64,000 nucleotides of DNA from Chelativorans sp. Marseille-P2723 (GTDB lineage: Bacteria > Pseudomonadota > Alphaproteobacteria > Rhizobiales > Rhizobiaceae): the NCBI RefSeq assembly GCF_902809845.1, contig NZ_CADDWI010000008.1, positions 1,054,001 to 1,118,000 of the forward strand. The letters are read 5' to 3'. A program made the translations under genes and the position numbers. The stretch's first letter is position 1. Every line of letters begins with the position of its first letter. Below, one piece after another: positions 1 through 11,075 of this stretch. Below the pieces are notes generated by a model. It was given only the letters and a program-made list of their open reading frames with translations. It ran no database searches and was not told the DNA's origin.

Positions 1-131
1 CCGCGGCGCTGCGTCACCTTCTGACGGACCATTCAGCCTTCGAGATAGTAGAGGCTACGCGCCGCGAGCGCGGTCGCAGGCCGGAAATGATCGCTGTCAA
101 CGCTCCGGTCTATGCGCCCTGGATGATCTAA
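1..131 (+). CDS. lpxC: LpxC C-terminal fragment (UDP-3-O-acyl-GlcNAc deacetylase), partial
   Basis: An open frame enters from the left edge (codons from base 3) and ends at TAA 129-131. It gives a 42-residue tail containing SAFEIVEA followed by a basic stretch. The tail resembles the C-termini of rhizobial LpxC, the zinc deacetylase that commits lipid A synthesis. The order lpxC-bamD-recN-ligA is usual in Rhizobiales, which supports the call. No catalytic residues lie in the visible part, so identity rests on position and C-terminal resemblance. Confidence 0.65.
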   Translation, partial: AALRHLLTDHSAFEIVEATRRERGRRPEMIAVNAPVYAPWMI

Positions 132-306
132 GCGGCGCAGGCGGTTTCCGGTCCGGCCGGTGGTCGCGATGCGGCAGTCTGGCCGGAAATGCTGGTTATT
201 TTGCCACAAATTTGTGCCAAAGCTATCGATAGCGTTGCCGCGAGTCGGCTTTGCGCATAAGACAGCGTCCACGCATGTCCCGTCACGCCGGAGGTACGGA
301 CCGCGA
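132..306. other. Intergenic region between lpxC tail and bamD
   Basis: This 175-base gap lies between the putative lpxC stop and the bamD start. No RNA gene or clear terminator is visible. A GAGG Shine-Dalgarno core sits about 12 bases before the bamD ATG. The bamD frame stays open upstream to about base 160, but the lipoprotein signal begins only at 307. Confidence 0.5.
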
Positions 307-1185
307 ATGTTCTCGATCAAGACCGCCAGCCCTTCTCGTTGCCGATGGCCTTCTGCTTTTGCACTGGCTGCATTGATGGCGCCGCTTCTTCTGGCCGGAT
401 GCAATGCGGAGAAGGATCTCGATCTATCGGCCTATGCCGCTGAACCGGCGGAGCCTGCAGACCAGCTCTACAATCAGGGCCTTGCGAACCTCAATGCCGG
501 GCGGATGAACGAAGCCGTTGCCAAGTTTGAGGCGGTTGACCAGCAGCATCCTTACTCTGAGTTCGCTCGCAAGGCGCTGATCATGGCCACCTTCGCCAAT
601 TATCGCCAGGGCAACTACACCGATGCTATCAGCAGTGGCAGGCGCTATGTCTCGCTCTATCCGACGAGCGACGATGCGGCCTACGCGCAGTATCTCGTTG
701 GGCTCAGCCATTTCCGCCAGATCCGCGACGTGACGCAGGATCAGCGGGAAGCGCGGCAAACCATCGAGGCAATGCAGCAGGTTGTCGATCGCTGGCCTGA
801 CTCTGAGTATGTTCCCGACGCGCAGGAGAAGATCCGTTTCGCTCGCGACCAGCTTGCAGGCAAGGAAATGCAGGTTGGCCGCTACTATCTGGAGCGGCGG
901 GAATATATTGCCGCGATCCGGCGCTTCCGCGGCGTAGTGGAGCACTATGGCAATACGCGCCATGTGGAAGAGGCATTGGCCCGCCTTGTCGAGGCTTATT
1001 ATGCCATGGGCGTTGCTTCGGAAGCGCAGACAGCCGCCGCGGTCCTGGGGCATAACTATCCGGATAGCGACTGGTACAAGGATTCTTACCGGCTCCTGCA
1101 GTCCGGCGGCCTGGAGCCGCGGGAGAATACCGGTTCCTGGATATCGCGAGCAGGCGCCCTGATCACGGGGGCCAGAAGCAGCTAG
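307..1185 (+). CDS. bamD: Outer membrane assembly lipoprotein BamD
   Basis: BamD (ComL/YfiO family) is the essential lipoprotein of the BAM complex that inserts beta-barrel proteins into the outer membrane. The 292-residue product starts with a basic region and a hydrophobic stretch ending in a lipobox LLAGC (Cys32), so it should be lipidated and facing the periplasm. The rest is a chain of TPR-like helices: [22 protein letters not shown] near residues 50-75 (first 20 seen as repeat 1), then repeats built on [15 protein letters not shown] and [10 protein letters not shown]. The in-frame ATG at 160 is rejected because the signal and the GAGG ribosome site point to 307. It lies between lpxC and recN, the usual rhizobial order. 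Confidence 0.92.
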   Translation: MFSIKTASPSRCRWPSAFALAALMAPLLLAGCNAEKDLDLSAYAAEPAEPADQLYNQGLANLNAGRMNEAVAKFEAVDQQHPYSEFARKALIMATFANYRQGNYTDAISSGRRYVSLYPTSDDAAYAQYLVGLSHFRQIRDVTQDQREARQTIEAMQQVVDRWPDSEYVPDAQEKIRFARDQLAGKEMQVGRYYLERREYIAAIRRFRGVVEHYGNTRHVEEALARLVEAYYAMGVASEAQTAAAVLGHNYPDSDWYKDSYRLLQSGGLEPRENTGSWISRAGALITGARSS

Positions 1186-1200
1186 AGTATCGGACCGACT

Positions 1201-1288
1201 GTGAAAACCGGTTTTGGGGGCAAACCGATGCTCAAACTAGAAGTTCGATTCCTTTCTGCGCGTCCTGCGGGACGCATGGCGCTCTAAG
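1201..1288. repeat. Intergenic palindromic repeat, copy 1 (bamD-recN)
   Basis: A GAAAACCGGTTTTGG palindromic block and a CCGATGCTCAAA block are followed by the hairpin GCGTCC-N4-GGACGC (1260-1275) and ATGGCGCTCTAA. A related arrangement lies at 3039-3132 on the other side of recN. Both parts resemble the short dispersed intergenic repeats of Mesorhizobium/Rhizobium genomes. The resemblance is from memory; genome-wide copy number cannot be seen here. Confidence 0.6.
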
Positions 1289-1293
1289 CTGCC

Positions 1294-2967
1294 ATGCTAT
1301 CGCATCTGTCGATCCGAGATATCGTTCTGATCGAACGGCTCGACATCGATTTCTCCAGAGGTTTATCGGTGCTCACCGGCGAAACCGGGGCCGGGAAGTC
1401 GATCCTGCTTGATTCCTTATCGCTCGCTCTCGGCGCCAGGGGCGATGCCTCACTGGTACGAAACGGCGCTACGCAAGGACAGATTACCGCCGTTTTCGAT
1501 GTTCCGGCAGCTCATCCCGCGCGCGCTATTCTGCGGGAGAATGGTATCGATGACGAGGGAGACATCATCCTGCGCCGGACCCAGGCCATTGATGGGCGCA
1601 CCCGCGTATTCATCAACGACCAGCCTGCAAGCGTCGCGCTGATGCGGCAGGTTGGTCGCATCCTTGTAGAAATTCATGGTCAGCATGACGAGCGCGCACT
1701 GGTCGATACGGCCATGCATCGCGGATTGCTTGATGCCTTCGGAAATCTGGACGAGCAGGTAGCGTTGGTGCGTGAAGCTTGGCGCGAGTGGCGTCATGCC
1801 GATCAGGAGCTTGCGCGTCATCGGGCCCGGGTGGAGGCAGCGGCCCGCGAGGCCGATTACCTTCGCGCGGCTGTAGAGGAACTTACAGAACTCGACCCGC
1901 AGCCGGATGAGGAGACTGCATTGGCCGAAGAGCGGGCAGATATGATGCGCGCGGAGAAGATGGCCGCCGAAATCGCTGACGCACAGGACATCCTGACCGG
2001 GCAGGCTTCGCCTCTTCCGCAGCTTGCAAGCCTTCTGCGGCGACTGGAACGCAAGTCCCAGGAGGCGCCGGGCATGTTTGACGAGATCATCTCATCGCTC
2101 GATGAAGCGCTAATCGCGCTCGATGCCGCCCAGAGCGCGGTCGAGGCGGCCATTCGCGCAACCGAGTTCGATCCACAACGCCTTGAGAGGGCAGAGGAGC
2201 GGCTTTTTGCTCTGCGCGCGGCCGCCCGTAAGCACAACGTTGCTGTGGATGAACTTGCAACCCTGCGCGACCGCATGGATGCTGATCTTGTCGATCTTGA
2301 CGCCGGCGAGGAGAAGCTCGCCCTTATGGAGGAAGAATCGCGCCTGCGTCGCGAAGCCTACGATGCTGCCGCGCAAGCGCTTTCGGCTGCACGACGCGAG
2401 GCTGCCGAAGGGTTGACGGAAGCTGTAATGGCCGAGCTTCCCGCGCTGAAGCTCGAACGCGCACGCTTCATCGTCAGTATAGAAAGCGAGCCGGATGACC
2501 GCACGGAAAGCGGGATAGACCGCGTGGAGTTCTGGGTTCAGACGAATCCGGGTACACGCGCCGGGCCGATGATGAAGGTGGCTTCCGGTGGTGAACTTTC
2601 ACGTTTCCTGCTTGCCCTCAAGGTGGCGCTTGCCGACCAGGGTTCTGCACCCACCCTTGTCTTCGACGAGATCGATACAGGTGTGGGTGGAGCGGTGGCA
2701 GATGCCATCGGTCAGCGCCTTGCCCGCCTTGCCGATGGCATACAGGTTCTCTCCGTGACCCATGCGCCCCAGGTCGCAGCGCGCGCCCATACCCATTATC
2801 TCATCGCCAAGACCGGCGGTAGCGATCATGTCACGACTGGCATCTTACGGATGGATGCGGCGCAGCGGCAGGAAGAAATTGCCCGCATGCTGGCTGGCGC
2901 TACCATTACAGAGGAAGCTCGCGCTGCGGCAGAACGGCTCTTGCGGGAGAATGCCCTGGCAGGATAG
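1294..2967 (+). CDS. recN: DNA repair protein RecN
   Basis: RecN is an SMC-like ATPase that acts on double-strand breaks with RecA. The 557-residue protein has the family layout: Walker A GETGAGKS at residues 29-36, a long Glu/Arg/Ala-rich central coiled coil (about residues 150-400), the ABC signature SGGELSRF near 430 and Walker B LVFDEIDTGVGG near 455, followed by the SVTHAPQVAA His-switch region. Length matches the family. No GTTC/GAAC SOS box of the spacing seen before recA was found upstream; the upstream gap instead holds a repeat. Confidence 0.95.
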   Translation: MLSHLSIRDIVLIERLDIDFSRGLSVLTGETGAGKSILLDSLSLALGARGDASLVRNGATQGQITAVFDVPAAHPARAILRENGIDDEGDIILRRTQAIDGRTRVFINDQPASVALMRQVGRILVEIHGQHDERALVDTAMHRGLLDAFGNLDEQVALVREAWREWRHADQELARHRARVEAAAREADYLRAAVEELTELDPQPDEETALAEERADMMRAEKMAAEIADAQDILTGQASPLPQLASLLRRLERKSQEAPGMFDEIISSLDEALIALDAAQSAVEAAIRATEFDPQRLERAEERLFALRAAARKHNVAVDELATLRDRMDADLVDLDAGEEKLALMEEESRLRREAYDAAAQALSAARREAAEGLTEAVMAELPALKLERARFIVSIESEPDDRTESGIDRVEFWVQTNPGTRAGPMMKVASGGELSRFLLALKVALADQGSAPTLVFDEIDTGVGGAVADAIGQRLARLADGIQVLSVTHAPQVAARAHTHYLIAKTGGSDHVTTGILRMDAAQRQEEIARMLAGATITEEARAAAERLLRENALAG

Positions 2968-3038
2968 GGCGATTTCATGCTGTTGATCAGCAGCGTTCCT
3001 CCCTTGAGCAAACCGGCGCATAAACCTTACATACGGGC

Positions 3039-5277
<2,239 letters not shown>

Positions 5278-5318
5278 AGGGACGCTCCGAAACGTAGCGG
5301 GTCTGGCCGAGTGTCGGA

Positions 5319-7142
5319 TCAGAGCGGCCTCGTTGCCTCGCGCAGCCACGCCTTGACCTCGCCATCCACAAGGGCGCTGATCTTTTCGAAGACATGTTGA
5401 TGGTAGGCGTTGAGCCAATCCCGCTCTTCGGGAAGAAGAAGCCGGGTATCGATCAGCCGCCGGTCGATCGGCGCCAGGGTCAGTGTCTCGAAACTGTGCA
5501 TCTCGATGTCACCGTCTGTTAGCGGCTCCGGCGCGGAGACGGCGATCAGGTTCTCTATACGTATCCCGTAATGGCCGGCCTTGTAGTAACCCGGCTCGTT
5601 GGAGATGATCATGCCGGTGCGTAGCTTCTCCATGCCCGATTTGGCAATGCGCTGCGGTCCCTCATGCACCGAAAGATAGGAGCCGACACCGTGGCCGGTG
5701 CCGTGGCCATAATCAAAGCCCGCTTTCCAAAGGGCGGCTCTAGCCGTTGCGTCGATATCCACGCCTCGGGTTCCCGGCGGAAAACGCAGCATCGAAAGGG
5801 CGATCATACCCTTCAGGACCAGGGTGAAACGGTTGCGCATTTCCTCGCTGGGCGTGCCGAGCGCAACCGTACGGGTCACATCGGTGGTGCCATCCTCGTA
5901 CTGCCCCCCTGAATCGATTAGAAGAAGCTCGCCGGCCGCAAGACGCCGGTTTGTCTTGTAGGTGACGCGGTAGTGATTGATTGCTCCGTTTGGGCCAACA
6001 CTGGAAATGGTGTCGAAGGATATATCCCGCAGCGGCATCTGCGCTTCCTCGCCTGCCTGCCGCCGGCATTCCTCCAGACGCACCGCCACGGCGATCTCGT
6101 CGAGTTCCTCCGGATTTTGGCTATCGATCCATGCCAGGAAGCGCGCAAGTGCTGCGCCGTCGCGCAGATGTGCTGCTCGCGCGCCCTTAAGCTCGGTTTC
6201 GTTCTTCATGGCACGGGGGAGGGATACCGGATCCGCGAAATCGACGACAGTGCCGCCTCCCTCCTTCACGACGAGACGCAGGCGCTCGGCGGCCAAGCCA
6301 GGATCGAGGCCGATTCGGGAATCTATCGAAAGCGTTGCAAGCTCCGATTGAAGCTCTGCAGGAGGAAAAAGATCGGCAAACCTTGCCAAGTGCTCCTTTG
6401 CCTCTCCCGCGATCTTCTTGCTATCCATGAAGAGCTTCGGCCTGCCACGAGCCGACAGGATCGCAAAGCCGAGGGCAAGCGGCGTGTGCGGAACGTCGTT
6501 GCCCCTGATATTGAACGCCCATGCCAGCGAGGAAGGATCGGTGAGCACCGTATGGTCGACTTCTTCTTCCAAAAGCTTCGCTTGGAGGCGAGAGAGCTTG
6601 TCGGCGGTGGCCTCTCCGGAATATTTCAGCGGGTGAACCCAAACGGGCTCTGCTGGCGGGGATGGCCGGTCATGCCAGATGGAATCAACCAGGTTACTGT
6701 CGAGTGACAGAAGCTCAACACCCGCCCTTCTTGCTGCGCCGCGAAAACCGTTCAACTCTCCTATCGTATGCAGCCAGGGATCGAAGCCGAGGCGCGTGCC
6801 CGCTGCGAGATTTTTCCTGATCCACTCCCGCGGGGGATTGTCGATCAGGTGCTCGATCTCGATAAAGGCGGGATCCGTCTGCTCACGCGCCTGCAGCGTA
6901 TATCGCCCGTCCACGAAGAGAACCGCCCGATCGCGCATGATCAGCGCGATGCCTGCCGAGCCGGTGAAGCCGGTAAGCCAAGCAAGCCGCTCCGAACAGG
7001 GCGCCACATATTCACCTTGATGCTCGTCGGCCCGCGGCACAAGGAACCCGTCGACGCCGACAGCATCCATTACCTCGCGCAAGCGCGCAAGACGCGGCCC
7101 AGCCTGGGCGGGATCAGCGATGGAATCGAAGGACTGGAACAT
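5319..7142 (-). CDS. pepP: Xaa-Pro aminopeptidase (M24B family)
   Basis: A cytosolic metallopeptidase that removes N-terminal residues preceding proline. The 607-residue length fits the three-domain eukaryote-like aminopeptidase P class: two creatinase-like N-terminal domains and a C-terminal pita-bread domain. Metal-binding motifs of the M24 fold are visible in order: LIDSGGQYEDGTTDVTRT, GHGTGHGVGSYLSVHEGP and NEPGYYKAGHYGIRIEN. It converges on ligA with a 41-base gap. Confidence 0.93.
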   Translation of the reverse strand: MFQSFDSIADPAQAGPRLARLREVMDAVGVDGFLVPRADEHQGEYVAPCSERLAWLTGFTGSAGIALIMRDRAVLFVDGRYTLQAREQTDPAFIEIEHLIDNPPREWIRKNLAAGTRLGFDPWLHTIGELNGFRGAARRAGVELLSLDSNLVDSIWHDRPSPPAEPVWVHPLKYSGEATADKLSRLQAKLLEEEVDHTVLTDPSSLAWAFNIRGNDVPHTPLALGFAILSARGRPKLFMDSKKIAGEAKEHLARFADLFPPAELQSELATLSIDSRIGLDPGLAAERLRLVVKEGGGTVVDFADPVSLPRAMKNETELKGARAAHLRDGAALARFLAWIDSQNPEELDEIAVAVRLEECRRQAGEEAQMPLRDISFDTISSVGPNGAINHYRVTYKTNRRLAAGELLLIDSGGQYEDGTTDVTRTVALGTPSEEMRNRFTLVLKGMIALSMLRFPPGTRGVDIDATARAALWKAGFDYGHGTGHGVGSYLSVHEGPQRIAKSGMEKLRTGMIISNEPGYYKAGHYGIRIENLIAVSAPEPLTDGDIEMHSFETLTLAPIDRRLIDTRLLLPEERDWLNAYHQHVFEKISALVDGEVKAWLREATRPL

Positions 7143-7292
7143 GGACTACTCCGGCAAAGGTCAGGTTGGAGCCTAGCGCATCGGTGCTGCCAGCGGAATC
7201 CCTGCCTTTGATGCTGCGCCGCAAAATTCTCTTCGCACTTGCAAAAATGGAATGGCAGCCATGCAGAACTAGATCTGGTAAATCCGCCAGGA

Positions 7293-7312
7293 TTACTTAG
7301 CTGTCTAGGTAA
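7293..7312. promoter_or_regulatory. Imperfect inverted repeat upstream of the 53-aa gene
   Basis: TTACTTAG-CTGT-CTAGGTAA has arms pairing at 7 of 8 positions. It lies 38 bases before the start of the small gene at 7350. It could be an operator or simply part of the promoter region. No regulator can be named. Confidence 0.3.
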
Positions 7313-7349
7313 GAGGAGCAGTGTTTAGCCGCCCCAACAGGAGAAGTGA

Positions 7350-7511
7350 ATGACCTCGAAACGTGGATTTTTCCGGAACGCCGTTAAAGCCTTGATCGAA
7401 GCAAGAGAAAGGCAGGCGCAGCGCTATGTCAATCGTGCATTGCAGATGCTCGATAAGGAAACCCTTGAGGCAAGGGGCATCAAGCGCAAAGACGCCAGCA
7501 ACGGCGAATAA
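7350..7511 (+). CDS. Small basic helical protein, 53 aa, uncharacterised
   Basis: A short frame starts at ATG 7350 behind an AGGAGA ribosome site (7339-7344) and ends at TAA 7511. The product begins MTSKRGFFRNAVKALIEARE and contains ALQMLDKETLEARG. It is basic and predicted all-helical. The motif of an amphipathic basic helix followed by LDxETLxxxG recalls DUF1127-like small proteins common in alphaproteobacteria, but I cannot assign a family. It stands alone between divergent pepP and convergent prmA. Confidence 0.65.
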   Translation: MTSKRGFFRNAVKALIEARERQAQRYVNRALQMLDKETLEARGIKRKDASNGE

Positions 7512-7538
7512 CCCTGATGCTGTGGTAGCCGCCTTCCT

Positions 7539-8411
7539 TCAGTGCTTCAGATGAAGCGTGACCCAGCCTTCCCGATGAAGCGTATTCACGTGGCGAAAGC
7601 CCTGGGCTAGATAGGCGGCTAATACGGCCCGCCTTTGGCGGTCCAGAATTCCCGAAAGTATGATCGAGCCACTTGGCGCCAGATGCTCGGCCATGGTCGG
7701 TGCAAGCCGCATCAACGGGCGCGCGAGAATGTTTGCGACAATGAGATCGAAGGGCTTCCAGGCCCGGAACGTCGGATGGTGAAAGCCGGGCGCAGCCACG
7801 GTATGCACCAAGCGAGCAGTTTTATTCAGCCGCACATTCTCATGCGCCACCTTGATGGCGACGTCGTCGATATCGGTGGCAAGAACCGGAATATGCGCGA
7901 GCTTTGCAATAGCTATGGCAAGTACTGCGCTGCCGGTGCCTAGATCCAGTGCGTTGCGCGGCCTTTCCGCCTTTAATACGCGCTCGATCATCTCCAGGCA
8001 GCCTGAAGTCGTGCCGTGATGGCCTGTTCCGAAAGCAAGCCCTGCCTCGATCTCGATCGGCATTTCGCCTGGCCGATGCTGCCCCCGCTCGTGCGCGCCA
8101 TGCACGAAGAAACGGCCTGCGCGCACGGCGCCGAGCCCTTTCAAGGAATGGGCGACCCAGTCGACGGCTGGCAGCTCCTCCGCCGAGATTTCCGGCAGGC
8201 CGGGAACGGCTGCCAGAATCTCCTCCATCCGCGCTTTCACGTTGGCCGGGTCTTCCAGGGCATAAACGGAGACCTCGTGGACGTCGCTAGCTTCATCCAC
8301 CTCGAAAATTGAAATGGCAAGGCCATCCTCCTCGAACGCGCCATCCAGCAACGAATAGGCGCGCCGGGCAAGTGTACCTTCACATTGAAGGTAGAAGCGG
8401 GTTTCAGGCAT
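7539..8411 (-). CDS. prmA: Ribosomal protein L11 methyltransferase PrmA
   Basis: PrmA uses S-adenosylmethionine to methylate ribosomal protein L11. The 290-residue protein has a short N-terminal L11-binding domain and a Rossmann methyltransferase domain with [17 protein letters not shown] followed by motif [14 protein letters not shown] and [11 protein letters not shown] (the NPPY-like post-II motif). It lies 26 bases downstream of the SCO1 gene on the same strand and may be co-transcribed with it. Confidence 0.93.
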   Translation of the reverse strand: MPETRFYLQCEGTLARRAYSLLDGAFEEDGLAISIFEVDEASDVHEVSVYALEDPANVKARMEEILAAVPGLPEISAEELPAVDWVAHSLKGLGAVRAGRFFVHGAHERGQHRPGEMPIEIEAGLAFGTGHHGTTSGCLEMIERVLKAERPRNALDLGTGSAVLAIAIAKLAHIPVLATDIDDVAIKVAHENVRLNKTARLVHTVAAPGFHHPTFRAWKPFDLIVANILARPLMRLAPTMAEHLAPSGSIILSGILDRQRRAVLAAYLAQGFRHVNTLHREGWVTLHLKH

Positions 8412-8437
8412 GGCGCAGCGTTTGGTGAAGAGGCAGG

Positions 8438-9013
8438 TCAGCTTTCCTCTATCAGCCGGCGCAGCTTGACGAGCGCCGTTTCTGCATTCTCGCCATATGC
8501 AATGGTCCCGAAGAAATCGCCGTCGCGTCCGATGAGCATAACCGAGGCAGTGTGATCCATCGTATAGTCGCCGTCCTCCAGTTCTACCTTTCGGGCAAAG
8601 ACATGGAAGGATTTTATCATCTCTGCCACGTCGCCCGGATCGCCGGTAATGCCCGTGATATGTTCGGAGAAATTGCTGAGATAGGTCTTCATCACCTCGG
8701 GCGTGTCGCGCTCGGGATCGACGGTCACAAAGAAGGCGCGCAACTCATCGCCAGCGTCTCCAAGCTCGTCGATCCAGCCCTCCATCTCGAACAGCGTAGT
8801 AGGGCAGACATCCGGGCAGTGGGTGAAGCCGAAGAACAGCGCCGTGGGGTTCCCCCGGAAAGCGCCTTCCGTGATCGTCTGGCCATTATGATCGACAAGC
8901 TCGAAGGGAGCGCCAAAGGGCTCTGTCGCCGGACCGCGATAGAAAAAGTAACCCATTGCCCCGAAACCGACGACTATCAGGGCCACGATGCCTATAAGGA
9001 TATACCGCATCAT
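8438..9013 (-). CDS. SCO1/SenC family copper chaperone
   Basis: SCO proteins deliver copper to the CuA site of cytochrome c oxidase and have a thioredoxin fold. The 191-residue product has one N-terminal membrane anchor (residues 4-24), then the copper-binding CPDVC motif (Cys66 and Cys70) in [10 protein letters not shown], and a later conserved His in [10 protein letters not shown]. It should be anchored in the inner membrane and face the periplasm. ATG at 9013 is directly followed by a second ATG. Oxidase genes are not in the window. Confidence 0.9.
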   Translation of the reverse strand: MMRYILIGIVALIVVGFGAMGYFFYRGPATEPFGAPFELVDHNGQTITEGAFRGNPTALFFGFTHCPDVCPTTLFEMEGWIDELGDAGDELRAFFVTVDPERDTPEVMKTYLSNFSEHITGITGDPGDVAEMIKSFHVFARKVELEDGDYTMDHTASVMLIGRDGDFFGTIAYGENAETALVKLRRLIEES

Positions 9014-9373
9014 CGGAGGTCACCAAAGAAATGAGGAATGCCAGGTAAAGGCGGTCTGGAACGGGACCGGAACTGCTCCAGCCCTATTTCCCTTCCATAT
9101 AGCAGGCGCCAGCCCCCGATGGCCAAAAGTGGCGCGTCGGCCGGCTTGAACGAAGCGATGATGGAAGGCGCGCCCTGCATATGCGCGAGAATAGTCCCAG
9201 CCCCCAGCAAAGCAAGACGCAATCTGTCGCAAGGCTCCGGCTGGTGGCGACCACGATTCTCTGGCAGACGCGCTAATGCGACTGCGCTTTGTGCGCAATG
9301 TAGATTACCGGTTGCGTATCGTACTTTCCTGGAACCATTACGGTCTTCAGGGCCGATCGCGTGAGGGAAGGGC
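9014..9373. other. 360-base divergent intergenic region
   Basis: The region lies between the minus-strand SCO1 gene and the plus-strand acetyltransferase and must hold both promoters. Overlapping frames exist on both strands, one ending inside the SCO1 start, but none shows a domain or convincing ribosome site. No RNA gene recognised. Confidence 0.4.
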
Positions 9374-10009
9374 ATGGACGATCTGCGTTTCACCAATCCG
9401 GAGCCGCGCATCCATCCTACGGCGGAGCTTAAGTCCTGCCGCTTGGGGCGTTACACGGCCATAGCCGAGCGTGCCATTCTGCGAGAGGTTGCTGTCGGCG
9501 ATTTCACATACTTGGAACGCAATGCCGAAGGCATTTACGCAACGATCGGAAAATTCTGTTCCATCGCCGCCAATACGCGCATCAATGCGTTGGAGCACCC
9601 GATGGAACGCGTGACGACGCATAAGATCACCTATCGGCCGAACGAATACTTCCGTTATCTGGGTGTCGACGCGGCTTTTCGAGAGCGGCGGCGCGCCAGG
9701 CAGGTGATCATCGGCAATGATGTGTGGATCGGTCATGGTGCCGTTCTGCTTCCGGGCGTGAAGGTTGGGAACGGCGCCGTTATCGGTGCAAATGCCGTCG
9801 TGACGAAGGATGTGCCAGCCTATGCCGTAGTCGCCGGAGCGCCTGCGCGCAAGTTGCGGCTGCGCTTTCCCTCTGGCACGGTGCAGCGTCTTGAGGCCCT
9901 CGAATGGTGGGACTGGCCTTTGGAGAAGCTGTTCGCAGCTATCCCCGATATGCAGTCACTCGATATCGAGCACTTTCTTGCCAAATGGCGCTCGAACGAC
10001 GTCGGTTAG
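9374..10009 (+). CDS. Hexapeptide-repeat acetyltransferase, phosphonate-associated type
   Basis: The 211-residue protein is a left-handed beta-helix acyltransferase. Hexapeptide turns are visible in the N-terminal half (IHPTAELKSCRLGRYTAIAE, ILREVAVGDFTYLERNAEG) and in IGNDVWIGHGAVLLPGVKVG NGAVIGANAVV, with the loop HPMERVTTHK between. A GAPAR sequence closes the coil. The layout closely matches the transferase family often linked to C-P lyase operons, but no phn genes are here, so the substrate is unknown. GGGAAGG lies before the ATG. Confidence 0.8.
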   Translation: MDDLRFTNPEPRIHPTAELKSCRLGRYTAIAERAILREVAVGDFTYLERNAEGIYATIGKFCSIAANTRINALEHPMERVTTHKITYRPNEYFRYLGVDAAFRERRRARQVIIGNDVWIGHGAVLLPGVKVGNGAVIGANAVVTKDVPAYAVVAGAPARKLRLRFPSGTVQRLEALEWWDWPLEKLFAAIPDMQSLDIEHFLAKWRSNDVG

Positions 10010-10493
10010 CAGCATAAATCCTGTGTTTTGCTGAAGGCGCCGGAACACTTTTCGTTCCGTCATGTTTGGTGGCGTGATCATAGCGGCCACTGCCGCAAAC
10101 ACTTCTTGCGATAGGCTGGTAAGATGCAGTCACTCTTGAACAAGTGGTCGCGGCAAGCATGGGGCACGTCCACTGCACAGTCATGTATGCATGTTGAAGT
10201 CCCAAGTCCGCTTGTCTTTCAAGGGAAGGTAGCGCCCCATAAACACCGCGATATCAGCGGGAGGCGGGGCTGCCGGAAAGGGAGATACAGGTATGCCCGG
10301 GGCTCCGCAGCTAGACCCTTCGACTTTTATAGCTGCCTATCGGGACGGCTGGGGGATACATGTTGCGACCTTTTTCCCCCTCCGAATTTGGCAGGCCATA
10401 AGCTAAGTGTTATTGACTTCATCGCCATTTATCCCTCCATATGCCACGGGTTATCGTGCCGTCGGGCACTGCCATAAATCAGGGGCAATATCT
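10010..10493. other. 484-base intergenic region
   Basis: No gene was supported. Near the left end is a hairpin CGGAAC-N7-GTTCCG (10041-10059). A TTGACT hexamer lies at 10413, with a poor -10 counterpart, about 80 bases before the next gene. The remainder is featureless. Confidence 0.4.
10041..10059. terminator. Hairpin CGGAAC-N7-GTTCCG after the acetyltransferase gene
   Basis: A perfect 6-bp stem with a 7-base loop (ACTTTTC) lies 32 bases after the stop at 10009. There is no U tract, so intrinsic termination is doubtful. It also reads as GAAC-N7-GTTC, an inverted variant of the SOS half-sites. Confidence 0.3.
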
Positions 10494-10976
10494 ATGCAGA
10501 AGCGGTTTCTTGAATTGAAGCAGCAGCTGGCTGAGCTTTCGGAGACGATCAACAAATTCGAATCCGAAGCTGTACAACTGCGTATAGTGGAACTGCTGTT
10601 CGACCAGGCGCGCGACGAGACCTTGCCGCATCAGCTTGCCGAGCCCGAGGGCGCTGCCTATGACGCCGGCCCGAAGCAAGCCGAAACGCCCCGCAGAGGG
10701 CGGCGAGCGGCAAGCTCCGAAGCCAAGCTTCAGCCGCGTGCACGCGACGGCGGTGTCCCAAGCGCAAGCGGCGCGGTAGCCGCCCTTTCGAGCCTCATCG
10801 AGAGTGATTTTTTCGATGAGAAGCGTACGATTGGCGACATTGTTGCTAAATGCAGAGAAGAATTTGGCGTGAATTACAAATCGAATGCTTTCTCGGGCCC
10901 GCTATCGCGCTACTCCAAGAAGAATATCCTGAAGCGGGAGAAGAACCCGGAAGGCAACTACGTCTACTTCAAATAG
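10494..10976 (+). CDS. Uncharacterised protein: N-terminal coiled coil, C-terminal winged-helix-like domain
   Basis: The 160-residue product has an N-terminal helix rich in Leu/Glu/Gln (residues 1-45), a low-complexity basic linker with GRRGRRAAS-like composition (about 55-90), and a compact C-terminal domain of about 65 residues containing FFDEKRTIGDIVAKCREEFG and ending GNYVYFK. The C-terminal pattern (helix-helix-helix, then a basic wing with aromatic end) suggests a winged-helix fold, hence DNA or RNA binding. The in-frame start at 10407 lacks a ribosome site, so 10494 after GGGGCAA is preferred. Family not recognised. Confidence 0.7.
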   Translation: MQKRFLELKQQLAELSETINKFESEAVQLRIVELLFDQARDETLPHQLAEPEGAAYDAGPKQAETPRRGRRAASSEAKLQPRARDGGVPSASGAVAALSSLIESDFFDEKRTIGDIVAKCREEFGVNYKSNAFSGPLSRYSKKNILKREKNPEGNYVYFK

Positions 10977-11075
10977 ACCGTGGTGCCTCAAACAAGCTTC
11001 TCGTGCGTCTGCGTATAATCCAGCCGTTCTCCCGCAGCCCCCGTTGGTTTTCGGCCAGATGTGGCACCAAATGAT

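Noticed and set aside
9010-9411. Minus-strand 133-codon frame ending within the SCO1 start, resembling a coupled upstream gene
   Set aside because: The sequence has no recognisable domain, is Arg/Pro/Ser-rich as chance frames are, and overlaps the start of the acetyltransferase gene.
10413-10441. Promoter TTGACT-17-TCCATA before the 160-aa gene
   Set aside because: The -10 hexamer is too far from consensus to claim; noted only in the intergenic entry.
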